The translations under genes were made by a program, and so were the position numbers. A stretch of DNA of 64,000 nt, from the NCBI RefSeq assembly GCF_002795845.1, contig NZ_CP011797.1, positions 953,501-1,017,500 of the forward strand. The letters are read 5' to 3'. Positions 47,902-57,164 of this stretch are shown in pieces. The stretch comes from Reinekea forsetii. Its GTDB lineage: Bacteria; Pseudomonadota; Gammaproteobacteria; Pseudomonadales; Natronospirillaceae. Position 1 is the stretch's first letter, and each line of letters starts with the position of its first letter. The notes under the pieces are model-generated. The model worked only from the letters and a program-made list of their open reading frames with translations. It was not told where the DNA came from and ran no database searches.

Positions 47902-50373
47902 ATGGCGACTAACCTATCCGCGGCACCGCAACCGCAACTAACAGTGCCGCAATTCAAAGAATCGGTCCTGAAGCATTTACATTCCACCCTCGGGACCTAT
48001 GAAGAAAAGGCCTCCCAGCAAGCGTGGAATCAGGCCATTGCCGCGGCCATCAACGAGTTTGTCTACGACGGTGTCAGCCGTACCCGAAAGACCCATGCTG
48101 GCAAAGGCACACGGGCGGTGCACTATTTGTCATTGGAATTTCTGATGGGTCGACTGATGTCGAACAACTTGCAGAATCTCGGCCTCTATGAAATTGCCGA
48201 TGCGGCGATGACAGACCTGGGTCAGAGCCTGTCCGATATCTTGGAAGAAGAGCCCGATATGGCCCTGGGCAACGGCGGATTAGGTCGTCTGGCAGCCTGC
48301 TTTATCGATTCGATGGCGACCCTGAGTTTGCCGGCCATTGGCTATGGCATTCACTATGAACACGGCCTGTTTCGGCAAGAATTTTACAAGGGTCGCCAGG
48401 TGGAGCGGCCCGACGAGTGGCGTGAGTTTGGCAGTTCATGGGAAATATGCCGACCGGAATCGCAGCAGACCGTTAAGCTATACGGCTATGTGGAAACGGT
48501 TTATGAGCAGGGCCAATCGCGTAAAGTGTGGCGCCCGAGCCGAACCTTACGTGCCATTCCCTGGGATATCCCGATCGTCGGTTACGGCGGTCAAAATGTG
48601 AATATCCTGCGCTTGTGGGAATCGCGTGCCGATAAGTTTTTCGACTGGGATGTCTTTAACTCTGGCGGTTATCTCGATGCCTATGCCGAATCGGTGCAAG
48701 CCGAAACCGTCTCCAAGGTGCTCTACCCCAATGATGAAACCGAAGCGGGTAAAGAACTGCGCCTGATCCAGCAATATTTTTTCAGCGCCGCCTCGATTGC
48801 CGATGTGATGCGCCGCTATAAGAGCGCTCACGGTAACGATCTGAGCAAGTTTGCCGAACTCAATGCCATGCAGTTGAACGATACTCACCCGGCCATCGCG
48901 ATCCCAGAATTGATGCGTATCCTGGTCGATGAAGAAGGCTTCACTTGGCATGACGCGTGGACCATGACCCGCGCCACCTTCGCCTACACAAACCATACCC
49001 TGTTGCCTGAAGCCCTCGAACGTTGGCCGTTAAAGTTGATCGAAAAGGTTTTGCCGCGCCATATGGAAATTATTTTCGAAATCAACTCACGCTTTTTACA
49101 GGACGAGGTTGAAGCCAAATGGCCTGGCGATGATGCCGTTAAACGCAAGCTGTCGATCATCGAAGAAGGCTCGGCGCAGATGGTACGCATGGGCAATCTG
49201 TCCGCGGTTGGCTCGCACACGGTTAACGGTGTGGCGCAGATTCACTCCGAATTGGTCAAGAAAGATCTGTTCCCAGAACTCAATGCGCTTTGGCCCACCA
49301 AGTTCACCAATGTCACCAATGGCATCACTCCACGACGCTGGATGAAGGCCTGCAATCCGCGCTTGTCGAGTCTGATCGAAAAGCATGTCGATGCCGATTG
49401 GCCACGTTATCTTGAGAAACTATCTGGCCTAAAAGCCCTCGCCGATGACGCTGCGTTCCAGAAAGACTATATGGCCGTCAAGCAAGCTAACAAGGAAGAT
49501 TTTGTTAAGGTGATCCGAGAGTTAACCGGTATCGAGGTCAGTGCCGATGCGATCTTCGATGTGCAGATCAAGCGCTTGCACGAATACAAACGTCAGCACC
49601 TTAACCTATTGCACATTATGGCGCTCTATCGCCGCCTATTGATCGATCCGAACTATGATTTGCACCCACGCGTCTTTATCTTCGGCGCCAAGGCCGCGCC
49701 AGGTTATCGCTTGGCGAAGGAAATTATTTTTGCGATCAATAAGGTTGCTGAAAAAATTAACAATGATGTGCGTATCAACAATAAACTCAAGGTCGTCTTC
49801 CTACCCAACTATCGAGTGTCGCTAGCCGAAAAACTGATTCCGGCGTCCGATGTCTCCGAGCAAATTTCACTGGCAGGCAAAGAAGCCTCGGGCACCGGTA
49901 ATATGAAGCTGGCGTTAAACGGTGCCATCACCATTGGTACCATGGACGGCGCAAATATTGAAATTGCCGAAGAAGCCGGCACCGACAATGTGGTGATCTT
50001 CGGTATGGAAGTGGATGACGTCGAGGCGTTGTTGGCCAAGGGTTATCAGCCGGCCGATTATTATCGCAGCAACGATGAACTGAAGGCGGTGCTCGACTGG
50101 TTAGATGGTGATTTCTTTACCCCAGGAGAGCCCGGTCTGTTATCTGAAGTCAAACGCAACTTGATTGAGTCGGATTCCTTTATGGTCCTGGCCGACTTTG
50201 AGGCCTACAGCGAGGCACAGAAAAAAATCGACACACTATACCGTGACAAAAAGGCCTGGGCCCGAGCTGCCATTATGAATACGGCCAGTTTGGCGAAGTT
50301 CAATTCGGACCGATCGATTCAAGACTATGCCGAAAATATTTGGCATATCAAGGCCGTCCCGGCCAAGTCTTGA
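47902..50373 (+). CDS. glgP: Glycogen/maltodextrin phosphorylase
   Basis: PLP enzyme that releases glucose 1-phosphate from alpha-1,4-glucans. The 823-residue protein contains YLSLEFLMGR, NGGLGRLAACF, the DTHPAIAIPELMR block, TNGITPRRW and the PLP-lysine motif EASGTGNMKLALNG near residue 660. AAGGTG lies 10 bases before the ATG. No glgA, glgB, glgC or glgX lies nearby, so it is not in a glycogen operon. Whether it prefers glycogen or maltodextrin cannot be told from sequence alone. Confidence 0.95.
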   Translation: MATNLSAAPQPQLTVPQFKESVLKHLHSTLGTYEEKASQQAWNQAIAAAINEFVYDGVSRTRKTHAGKGTRAVHYLSLEFLMGRLMSNNLQNLGLYEIADAAMTDLGQSLSDILEEEPDMALGNGGLGRLAACFIDSMATLSLPAIGYGIHYEHGLFRQEFYKGRQVERPDEWREFGSSWEICRPESQQTVKLYGYVETVYEQGQSRKVWRPSRTLRAIPWDIPIVGYGGQNVNILRLWESRADKFFDWDVFNSGGYLDAYAESVQAETVSKVLYPNDETEAGKELRLIQQYFFSAASIADVMRRYKSAHGNDLSKFAELNAMQLNDTHPAIAIPELMRILVDEEGFTWHDAWTMTRATFAYTNHTLLPEALERWPLKLIEKVLPRHMEIIFEINSRFLQDEVEAKWPGDDAVKRKLSIIEEGSAQMVRMGNLSAVGSHTVNGVAQIHSELVKKDLFPELNALWPTKFTNVTNGITPRRWMKACNPRLSSLIEKHVDADWPRYLEKLSGLKALADDAAFQKDYMAVKQANKEDFVKVIRELTGIEVSADAIFDVQIKRLHEYKRQHLNLLHIMALYRRLLIDPNYDLHPRVFIFGAKAAPGYRLAKEIIFAINKVAEKINNDVRINNKLKVVFLPNYRVSLAEKLIPASDVSEQISLAGKEASGTGNMKLALNGAITIGTMDGANIEIAEEAGTDNVVIFGMEVDDVEALLAKGYQPADYYRSNDELKAVLDWLDGDFFTPGEPGLLSEVKRNLIESDSFMVLADFEAYSEAQKKIDTLYRDKKAWARAAIMNTASLAKFNSDRSIQDYAENIWHIKAVPAKS

Positions 50374-50423
50374 TCGCACGCATGGGCTGTTGACGGTCCA
50401 CGTCCACTGTACCAAAACCTTCT

Positions 50424-50444
50424 AGGCGCTTCGGCGCCTTTTTT
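50424..50444 (+). terminator. Rho-independent terminator of glgP
   Basis: AGGCGC-TTCG-GCGCCT followed by six T; a stable UUCG tetraloop terminator 50 bases past the glgP stop. Confidence 0.92.
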
Positions 50445-50541
50445 AATTAGCTGCCAATCGAGGCCCACGGGCGCACGCCTTGCGCAACCGAAATTATGAC
50501 ATAAACTTATTGAAACGAAGCTGGAAAGAACCTCATAGGCG

Positions 50542-52155
50542 ATGAATCACTTGACCATTAAACACCTAACCGGGCTCTTGGCTTTGCTGGCCCTTGCACT
50601 GTCGATTGTTCTCGCTCTCTTCGTCTACACCGATGTCCGTCTGTTGCGGCAAATGTTGGCCAAAAATGAAACGGTACTCTTGCCAATTATTCGTCAAGGC
50701 TATGAAGCGCGCATCAATACCATTCAAGTACAGCAATGGCTTACCGACATCAGCGCGACACGCGCTCAGGATGGTTTGAACGATGGCTTCGATGAAGCCA
50801 AGAGTGCCTATCAAAACTTTCGTCAAAATATTCAGCAGCTGTTGGCGTTGGACCCGGCCAATGAAGCACTCTATCGCGCGATTTTACCGGTATTTGACGC
50901 CTACTACGGTGCCGGTAAGAATATGGCTCAGGCCTATATAGATGGGGGCCCCGCGGCTGGCAATCTGCTGATGACGCCGTTCGATGATTCCGCTGCGGCA
51001 ATCGGCGCTAAGCTCGACCAGCTTCATCAACAGATCGAATTGCTCGCCCGGCAGAATATCGCTCAGGCGCAGAGTACGATCAGCCGTCATATAGTCACCC
51101 TGTTGGCCAGCTTTGCCGCGCTTGCGGCGATCCTACTGCTGATGTTCGTCTTTGTCGTCGTGCGGGTCGCGACGCCAGCCCACAAGATCGCCGAGCGTTT
51201 GAGCGCCATCGCCGATGGCGACTTAACCCATGATTTGGACGACGGGCGACGCGATGAGTTAGGCGCTATTGTGACGGCGTCGAGCCGCATCGGCGCAAAA
51301 TTCCAACATTTTATTAGCCAGATTGTCGGTGGCTCCAATTTGAATTCGGCCTATTCCTATGCCCTGCTGTTTTCGATGCAAGATGCCACCGAGGTGATCG
51401 AACATCAGGTCCAGGAAAGTGCCCGAATTGTCGCGGAAGTGGAGGCGCTTATGGCCTCAACTCGGGCGATGCAGGAGGCGGTACAGCAGACGGTATTGGA
51501 AACCGGTGATGCGCGTGAGCAGGTCAATGCCAGTCGCACTAATTTGGGCGACGCCAACACCATCGTGCGGGAATTGGAGCAGCACCTAGACCACGCCGAA
51601 GTCGCCATCACCGATCTGGCCGGTCAGTGCCAATCGATCAATACGGTGGTGTCGACCATCAGTGGTATAGCCGACCAGACCAATTTGTTAGCCCTCAATG
51701 CGGCCATCGAAGCCGCCCGCGCCGGAGAACAGGGGCGCGGTTTCGCGGTGGTCGCAGACGAGGTGCGGGCACTGGCGCAGCGCACTCAGGAGTCCACTGG
51801 GGAGATCCGCCAAACCGTCGATGCGTTGCAAAAACTGGCCGACACGGCGGTTACGACGATCAACCAGAATAAGGCGGTTGCGGCGCGCAATGCGGCCTTA
51901 AGTGAGGATGTTATTGAGTCGTTGAGCAAGACCTTTGGTTATATAGAGGCGATCTATCGATCCAATCAACGGGTGCATGATATCACTGAGATTCAGCTCA
52001 GCAATGTGCAGACGATCAGTGCGCGCACCCAGATGATTGAGGATTTGTCGGCCCAGGTTATGCACAAAATCGGTCGCAGTGACCGTCTTAGCGGGTATAT
52101 GAAACAGAGCCTACAATCCTTTACCACCATCAGCGAGCAAGTGAAAATCCGCTGA
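50542..52155 (+). CDS. Methyl-accepting chemotaxis protein
   Basis: A 537-residue transmembrane chemoreceptor. TM1 is about residues 12-30 ([16 protein letters not shown]) and TM2 about 183-208 ([21 protein letters not shown]). Between them is a helical ~150-residue periplasmic sensor of four-helix-bundle type, without a recognisable ligand motif. A HAMP domain follows ([18 protein letters not shown]), then the signalling coiled coil with the conserved hairpin tip [20 protein letters not shown] and [15 protein letters not shown]. It lacks the CheR-docking NWETF-like tail. Ligand unknown. Confidence 0.92.
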   Translation: MNHLTIKHLTGLLALLALALSIVLALFVYTDVRLLRQMLAKNETVLLPIIRQGYEARINTIQVQQWLTDISATRAQDGLNDGFDEAKSAYQNFRQNIQQLLALDPANEALYRAILPVFDAYYGAGKNMAQAYIDGGPAAGNLLMTPFDDSAAAIGAKLDQLHQQIELLARQNIAQAQSTISRHIVTLLASFAALAAILLLMFVFVVVRVATPAHKIAERLSAIADGDLTHDLDDGRRDELGAIVTASSRIGAKFQHFISQIVGGSNLNSAYSYALLFSMQDATEVIEHQVQESARIVAEVEALMASTRAMQEAVQQTVLETGDAREQVNASRTNLGDANTIVRELEQHLDHAEVAITDLAGQCQSINTVVSTISGIADQTNLLALNAAIEAARAGEQGRGFAVVADEVRALAQRTQESTGEIRQTVDALQKLADTAVTTINQNKAVAARNAALSEDVIESLSKTFGYIEAIYRSNQRVHDITEIQLSNVQTISARTQMIEDLSAQVMHKIGRSDRLSGYMKQSLQSFTTISEQVKIR

Positions 52156-52157
52156 GC

Positions 52158-52174
52158 GCTCGCTCGCTCGCTCG
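52158..52174. repeat. GCTC tetranucleotide repeat after the chemoreceptor stop
   Basis: Four tandem GCTC units plus G, beginning 3 bases after the chemoreceptor TGA. Length changes by slippage would not alter the protein. Confidence 0.6.
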
Positions 52175-52177
52175 TAA

Positions 52178-52196
52178 GGCCGGCCGCTAGCCGGCC
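52178..52196. terminator. Hairpin between convergent chemoreceptor gene and serA
   Basis: GGCCGGC-CGCTA-GCCGGCC is a perfect 7-bp GC-only stem between the two convergent stops. No T run on either side, so a two-way terminator is inferred from position and strength. Confidence 0.5.
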
Positions 52197-52203
52197 GAGC
52201 CAA

Positions 52204-53370
52204 TTAGATCGAGCGCAGATGAAATACCTGTTCGGTGCCGGCAATGGCCGCCAAAACCTCAGCGGACGGTTCGCTGTCGATATCCAAAATATTGTAGGCG
52301 ATATTATCCCGGCTCTTATTCAACATTTCGACCACATTGATATTCTCCTCGGCGAGCAGGTTCAGGACCTGGCTCAGGACCTTGGGCACGTTTTGATTGG
52401 CAAAACAGATCCGATAAGCCGTGGTGCGCTCCAGTTCACAGTTGGGGAAATTGACCGAATTGCGAATATTGCCGTGTTCAATAAATTCAATCAGTTGGCG
52501 CGCACCCATAATGGCACAGTTGTCCTCTGCCTCTCGCGTGCTGGCTCCTAAATGCGGTAGGGCAATCACATCGGGTCGATTGATCAGTTCTGGGCTGGGG
52601 AAATCCGTGACATAGGCGGAGAGCTTGCCGGTGTTAAGCGCGACGAGGGCATCGGCGGTATTAACGATCGATTCCCGGGCAAAATTGAGTAGCTTTGCGC
52701 CGTCCTTGATGCTGGCCAAACTGGTGCTGTTAATCAGGTTTTTGGTCGCCTCGATCGCCGGTACATGCAGGCTAATGTAGTCACTGCGGCTGAGCAACTG
52801 TTGCAAATTCTCCGCCTTTTGGACCTGATTGGGTAAACGCCAGGCGGCATCGATTGAGATGGCCGGGTCGTAGCCGATCACCTTCATGCCCATACCCAGC
52901 GCCATATTGGCCACACTGGAGCCAATAGCGCCGAGGCCCACCACGCCGAGTGTCTTGCCCATCAATTCCTGGCCCTTGAAATGCTTCTTCTCGGCCTCGA
53001 GCAGTGGACCCATATCCTCCGCCGTGACCTCTGACAGACCCGCTGTGTAGCTCAGGCCGGCATAAATACCGCGCGAGGACAGCAATAGGCCGGCCATGAC
53101 CAGCTCCTTGACCGCATTGGCATTGGCACCGGGACTGTTGAAAACCACGATGCCGGATTCGGTGCAGCGCTCTACCGGGACATTATTGACGCCAGCCCCG
53201 GCGCGCGCTATCGCCTTAAGGCCGGTCGGGAATGTTAGGTCGTGCAACGTGGCGCTGCGCAGTAAAATCCCATCGGGTTGGGCAATTTCGCTGCCGACCT
53301 CATATTGGGCGCGCGGGAATTGATCGAGGCCTTCGACGGCAATGGTGTTATAGGTGCGAATTTTATACAT
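52204..53370 (-). CDS. serA: D-3-phosphoglycerate dehydrogenase (short form)
   Basis: First step of serine synthesis: NAD-dependent oxidation of 3-phosphoglycerate. The 388-residue protein has the substrate domain (AGAGVNNVPVERCTESG), the Rossmann motif VVGLGAIGSSVANMA, the catalytic Arg in LLNFARESIVN and His in ALPHLGAST, and a C-terminal ACT domain (VLNLLAEENINVVEMLNK). It is shorter than long SerA forms, which carry an extra intervening domain. The ACT domain suggests serine feedback, but this is not certain for the short type. It lies downstream of serC. Confidence 0.93.
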   Translation of the reverse strand: MYKIRTYNTIAVEGLDQFPRAQYEVGSEIAQPDGILLRSATLHDLTFPTGLKAIARAGAGVNNVPVERCTESGIVVFNSPGANANAVKELVMAGLLLSSRGIYAGLSYTAGLSEVTAEDMGPLLEAEKKHFKGQELMGKTLGVVGLGAIGSSVANMALGMGMKVIGYDPAISIDAAWRLPNQVQKAENLQQLLSRSDYISLHVPAIEATKNLINSTSLASIKDGAKLLNFARESIVNTADALVALNTGKLSAYVTDFPSPELINRPDVIALPHLGASTREAEDNCAIMGARQLIEFIEHGNIRNSVNFPNCELERTTAYRICFANQNVPKVLSQVLNLLAEENINVVEMLNKSRDNIAYNILDIDSEPSAEVLAAIAGTEQVFHLRSI

Positions 53371-53505
53371 AGGTGCTTCCTGTCCTAGGTAACAGCGCTC
53401 CCGACAGTCGGTGATTCGGTGTCAGCACGGGGTGCTAACTGAGCCGTTCCAGCACTGTCGATGACGCGCAATGACTTATTGTGACTATGAGTTCAGGTGA
53501 CCCAG

Positions 53506-53526
53506 TTGGAACCCCTGGGGTCCCAA
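53506..53526. terminator. 21-bp palindrome between serC and serA
   Basis: TTGGAACCCC-T-GGGGTCCCAA pairs with one mismatch. It lies 40 bases beyond the serC stop and 135 bases upstream of the serA start. It could be a weak serC terminator or an operator for serA; no T run follows. Confidence 0.35.
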
Positions 53527-53565
53527 ATAGGCTAGCCTGCTTTAGGCCAAACATCGGCAATCGCT

Positions 53566-54678
53566 TCAGGCGACTTGGGTATAAGCCCAGTCAAGCCAAG
53601 GCAGCAGGGCAGACAAATCGGCTTCTTCAACGGTCGCACCAGCCCAAATTCGTAACCCGTCTGGAGCGTCCTTATAGGCGCCGATGTCATATGCAACGCC
53701 CTCGTCCGCCAACAGTTTCACCAGTTGCTTAATTTGTTCGGCGCTCAGATCGAGCGTAAAACAGACACTGGTATTGGAGCGAATAGCCGCTTCCTGGGCC
53801 AGAAAATGAATCCAAGGAGTCTGTTCGACAAAGGCTTCTAAAACGGCCAAGTTGGCCGTCGATTTGGCAATGCTCTGTTGCACGCCGCCAATCTGTTCCA
53901 CCCAAGACAAGGCATCGAGGTAGTCGGCGACGCAGAGCATCGACGGCGTATTGATGGTTTCGCCGCGGAATATACCCTCACTGAGTTTGCCACCGGCGGT
54001 CAGGCGAAATATTTTCGGCATCGGCCAAGCTGGGGTATAGGACTCTAATCGCTCCACCGCACGCGGGGACAAGATCAACATGCCGTGGGCCCCTTCACCA
54101 CCGAGTACCTTCTGCCAGGAAAAGGTCACAACATCCAGCTTGGACCAGGGCAGCTCCATGGCAAATACCGCGGAAGTGGCATCGCAAATGGTTAGGCCGG
54201 TGCGTTCATCGGCAATCCAGTCGCCATTGGGCAACTTGGCCCCAGAGGTGGTGCCGTTCCAGGTAAAGACCGTGTCGTGCTCCGGGTTCGCCTGAGTCAT
54301 ATCGGGCAGTTGGCCATAGTCGGCGGTCAGCGTGCGCACTTCGGGCAGCTTTAATTGTTTGGTAATGTCGGTAATCCAGCCCTGGCCAAAGGACTCCCAC
54401 CCGAATACATCGACCGGCCGCGGACCCAGTAGGCTCCACATCGCGATTTCCATGGCACCGGTGTCGGACCCCGGTACGACCCCAACCCGATAGCCGGCCG
54501 GTAGATCCAGCAGTTGTGCAGTTTGGTCACAGGCTTTTTTCAGCGCGATTTTGCCAATGCTCGAGCGGTGCGATCGGCCGAGTAAGGTTTGATCGAGGTT
54601 GCTGAGGCGGTAACCCGGACGTTTACTGCACGGCCCGGAGGAGAAATTCGGATTCTGGGGTTTAAGGCTTGGTTTCAT
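53566..54678 (-). CDS. serC: Phosphoserine aminotransferase (Methanosarcina/alphaproteobacterial type)
   Basis: PLP enzyme converting 3-phosphohydroxypyruvate and glutamate to phosphoserine. The 370-residue protein resembles the SerC group first defined in Methanosarcina and common in alphaproteobacteria, not the E. coli type: it opens [14 protein letters not shown], has [23 protein letters not shown] and the PLP-lysine motif [13 protein letters not shown]. Together with the short SerA it forms a serine pathway pair of the same type, probably inherited together. serB is not seen in the window. Confidence 0.92.
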   Translation of the reverse strand: MKPSLKPQNPNFSSGPCSKRPGYRLSNLDQTLLGRSHRSSIGKIALKKACDQTAQLLDLPAGYRVGVVPGSDTGAMEIAMWSLLGPRPVDVFGWESFGQGWITDITKQLKLPEVRTLTADYGQLPDMTQANPEHDTVFTWNGTTSGAKLPNGDWIADERTGLTICDATSAVFAMELPWSKLDVVTFSWQKVLGGEGAHGMLILSPRAVERLESYTPAWPMPKIFRLTAGGKLSEGIFRGETINTPSMLCVADYLDALSWVEQIGGVQQSIAKSTANLAVLEAFVEQTPWIHFLAQEAAIRSNTSVCFTLDLSAEQIKQLVKLLADEGVAYDIGAYKDAPDGLRIWAGATVEEADLSALLPWLDWAYTQVA

Positions 54679-54949
54679 AATGCTTTATCTGTCCCTTTGG
54701 TCAGTTTAATCGCTATAAAATAGGTCAATTACATCATCGAATCATGGTACGCCGAAACCAAAGGGAGCCAAAACCTTTCTGATCAAAGAGTTCTAACCTG
54801 GTGGTGAAATATATGCATCGCCGAGTTGCGCGCGTCGCATTCACATCTGGCGCGGGCCTGTGCCGCCGACAAAGCCAAATTGAGCTGGTGTTTAGGTTAG
54901 CAGTGCAACTAAACTAGCGCCCCAGCTAATCGATCGTCAGGAGTTCAGT

Positions 54950-55474
54950 ATGCAAAACAGTGTCCCGTCCGTTGTCTTTAAAACCCGAGTGCGCAATGAA
55001 GCCTTAGGCGGCCCGAATCCGTTTGAATGGCAAGATGTCAGTACCGATGAGCTGTTTGCCGGTAAAAACGTTGTGGTTTTTTCCCTACCGGGCGCCTTTA
55101 CGCCAACCTGCTCAACTTCGCATCTGCCACGTTATGAAGAGCTGTACAGCGAATTTCAAGCCCAGGGCGTCGATGCAGTGGTCTGTGTCTCGGTCAATGA
55201 TGCCTTCGTAATGTATCAGTGGGGTCAAAGTCAGAAGGCCGAAAACGTCTTTCTGCTGCCCGATGGCAATGGCGAATTTACCCGTAAAATGGGTATGTTA
55301 GTCGACAAGAACAATCTCGGCTTTGGTCAACGCAGCTGGCGTTATGCCATGCATGTTGAAAATGGCCAGATTAGTAAGTTGTTCAGCGAGGCCGGTTTTG
55401 CCGACAATTGCGCCACCGACCCCTTTGAAGTGTCCGATGCCGATACCATGCTGAACTACCTAAAAGCGCGCTAA
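54950..55474 (+). CDS. Peroxiredoxin, Prx5 type
   Basis: A 174-residue thiol peroxidase of the Prx5/AhpE-like type. The peroxidatic Cys is in [18 protein letters not shown], the signature of the group. A second Cys sits in [19 protein letters not shown]. Such enzymes reduce H2O2 or alkyl hydroperoxides with glutaredoxin or GSH; the reductant is not fused here. GGAG lies 6 bases before the ATG. It appears monocistronic, divergent from serC. Confidence 0.93.
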   Translation: MQNSVPSVVFKTRVRNEALGGPNPFEWQDVSTDELFAGKNVVVFSLPGAFTPTCSTSHLPRYEELYSEFQAQGVDAVVCVSVNDAFVMYQWGQSQKAENVFLLPDGNGEFTRKMGMLVDKNNLGFGQRSWRYAMHVENGQISKLFSEAGFADNCATDPFEVSDADTMLNYLKAR

Positions 55475-55816
55475 AAGCCTTTAGACCGCTAATAGAGCTT
55501 TGTTACAGCGGCCATGACTGATGCTTGTCACGGCCGCTGAGCGGGCTCAAAATAGTTCCCCTGTAAAACGCTTGCTCAGAGCCCAGATCCGCGCCACTCC
55601 CGCTACTTGATTTAATTCGCAACAAGGTTCCCTGTCGAAATAGCCTTGGCCTGCCGCCCGGCGTACATTTTTGTGATGTGAATCTAAAGTTTTAACAGCG
55701 CCAATTGTTTTAGACCCGCTATCGCCTAAATTCATCTGGACAACGCCAATTTGATCTCGATCCCTATGCTTGAGCCAATGCGTAGGGCGGGTACCAGCGA
55801 AGAGCAGGAGATATAG
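55475..55816. other. Gene-free stretch after the peroxiredoxin
   Basis: Holds the hairpin at 55506-55539. A minus-strand frame at 55547-55840 has no ribosome site, a TTG start and no recognisable domain, so it is not called. No promoter for the small ORF and cupin gene could be pinned down. Confidence 0.4.
55506..55539 (+). terminator. Long hairpin after the peroxiredoxin gene
   Basis: CAGCGGCC and GGCCGCTG (8 bp) flank an inner TGAC/GTCA stem with one A-C mismatch and an 8-base loop. No T run follows, so this may be a terminator of low efficiency or an mRNA-stabilising stem. Confidence 0.5.
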
Positions 55817-55936
55817 ATGCAGATGTTGAGTAGGTTCCAAGTGCGCGATGAATTATCGCAACAGCAATGCAAGACCCATCCCTGGCCTTTCGCAGGCCTC
55901 AGGCAGCACAGTAACCCAGCCTATGACCTACAATAA
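55817..55936 (+). CDS. Possible 39-residue peptide upstream of the cupin gene
   Basis: ATG with AGGAG exactly 6 bases upstream, the best ribosome site in this region. The 39-residue product (begins MQMLSRFQVRDELSQQQ, ends PAYDLQ) is polar, with one Cys, four Pro/His-rich positions in KTHPWPF, and no signal peptide or TM helix. It stops 14 bases before the cupin-like gene, which has its own AGAGG. It may be a leader peptide that couples translation, a peptide substrate of the neighbour, or chance. No homologue is recognised. Confidence 0.4.
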   Translation: MQMLSRFQVRDELSQQQCKTHPWPFAGLRQHSNPAYDLQ

Positions 55937-55950
55937 ACCAGAGGTTTGCT

Positions 55951-57138
55951 ATGACAAACGCGCCTAATCCATTGGGGATACCCGATATCACCTCTTTTTT
56001 ACAGCAAGTCTTTGGCCAGGTCGCCTTCTGTTTTCCAACCCAAAAGTCAAACCTGGTGCCTGCGCTGCAAGCGTCTTTCTCACTCGCCGATATCTGCTGG
56101 TTGAACCAACATCAGTGGGGTGATATTCGCCTAGCCAAGTTTGATTCAGCAGATGCCAGGTTTGCCGATCAGGCGCCGACGGCCGACCTGCTCAGGCAAG
56201 CCTTTGAGCAGGGCCATACACTGCTGGTAGACAATTTACAGACCAAAAATGGCCTCTTTGCTACGCTCTGTCGGCAGTTAAGCCGTCAGTTTGCCTGCCC
56301 AACCCGCTGCCTCGCCCATTGGTCACCTTCGTACAGTGAGGGTCAGGCGCTGCAGTATGACGATCAGGATGCTTTTGTCGTCCAGGTGAGCGGCAGCAAT
56401 AACTGGCAGGTCGATTTTAACAGCGAGTTTAGGCCCTTTGGGGGGGAAGCCTACCAGTCGACTCGGGTCGAACAGTGTAAAACGCTCAAACAACTGAAGT
56501 TGGCCGTAGGTGATATCCTCTATCTCCCGCGCGGCAGTTGTTATAAGGCCGCAACTGGAAGTGAGCAGTCGCTGCATTTTACGTTCTCGATTTGCAGTTT
56601 GCGCCTGCGGGATCTTTTGTTGGAATTGCTGGCACCGACGCGGCCGGATCTGGATTCCTTGCGACCGGCGCTGCGGGCGGAGGACTTTAGTCCGGCTCAG
56701 GGGGAGAACGCTCGAGCCGGGTTGTTGGGCTATCTGGATGCTCTAACTAGTCGACTTCGATCCGAACCAGGGCTGGTCGATGATGCCTTATTGGCAGTGC
56801 ATAAAAACTTCGCCAGTCAACTGGCACCGCTCAATCTGCAGTTAGATCGACAGTTGCACCGTGGCGATCCGGTGCTAACCCTCGATACTCGTCTGATCGT
56901 CAATCCGGAACAGTACTTTGTCTTCGATGAATCCGCTCTGCGGGTGTACTTTAGCGGTGGAGACATTCGTCTGTCTGCTGGTTATCGCTGGGTGTTCGAC
57001 CTACTACGCCTTACCGAGGGATTTTCACCACAGGAAATCATCAGCCAATACCAGCGCTCGGACCGCGAGGTCGAGCTGGACGCCTTCGCGCAACTGCTGG
57101 CGAAGGATCTACTCTGGTTAGACCGCAAGACCTCTTGA
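55951..57138 (+). CDS. JmjC/cupin-like protein of the ROXA type with lost iron ligands
   Basis: A 395-residue protein that aligns with bacterial ribosomal oxygenases such as YcfD: the core has YDDQDAFVVQVSGSNNWQV and LAVGDILYLPRGSCYKA, then SLHFTFSI, and ends in a winged-helix-like domain (GYRWVFDLLRLTEGFSPQE). YcfD binds Fe2+ with H-x-D and a distal His. Here the first His is Gln135 (QYD), Asp137 remains, and the distal His is Tyr198. A working 2-oxoglutarate/iron site is therefore unlikely, although His209 nearby is kept. It may bind rather than hydroxylate, or use another residue set. It is convergent with the AraC gene. Confidence 0.75.
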   Translation: MTNAPNPLGIPDITSFLQQVFGQVAFCFPTQKSNLVPALQASFSLADICWLNQHQWGDIRLAKFDSADARFADQAPTADLLRQAFEQGHTLLVDNLQTKNGLFATLCRQLSRQFACPTRCLAHWSPSYSEGQALQYDDQDAFVVQVSGSNNWQVDFNSEFRPFGGEAYQSTRVEQCKTLKQLKLAVGDILYLPRGSCYKAATGSEQSLHFTFSICSLRLRDLLLELLAPTRPDLDSLRPALRAEDFSPAQGENARAGLLGYLDALTSRLRSEPGLVDDALLAVHKNFASQLAPLNLQLDRQLHRGDPVLTLDTRLIVNPEQYFVFDESALRVYFSGGDIRLSAGYRWVFDLLRLTEGFSPQEIISQYQRSDREVELDAFAQLLAKDLLWLDRKTS

Positions 57139-57164
57139 GGTCTGTCCCGAACCGACCACCAATG

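Noticed and set aside
52158-52174. GCTC repeat as a phase-variation switch
   Set aside because: It lies after the chemoreceptor stop codon and outside any promoter seen, so slippage would not change a product.
55547-55840. 97-codon minus-strand open frame
   Set aside because: TTG start without ribosome site, no recognisable domain, and it overlaps the start of the better-supported small ORF on the other strand.
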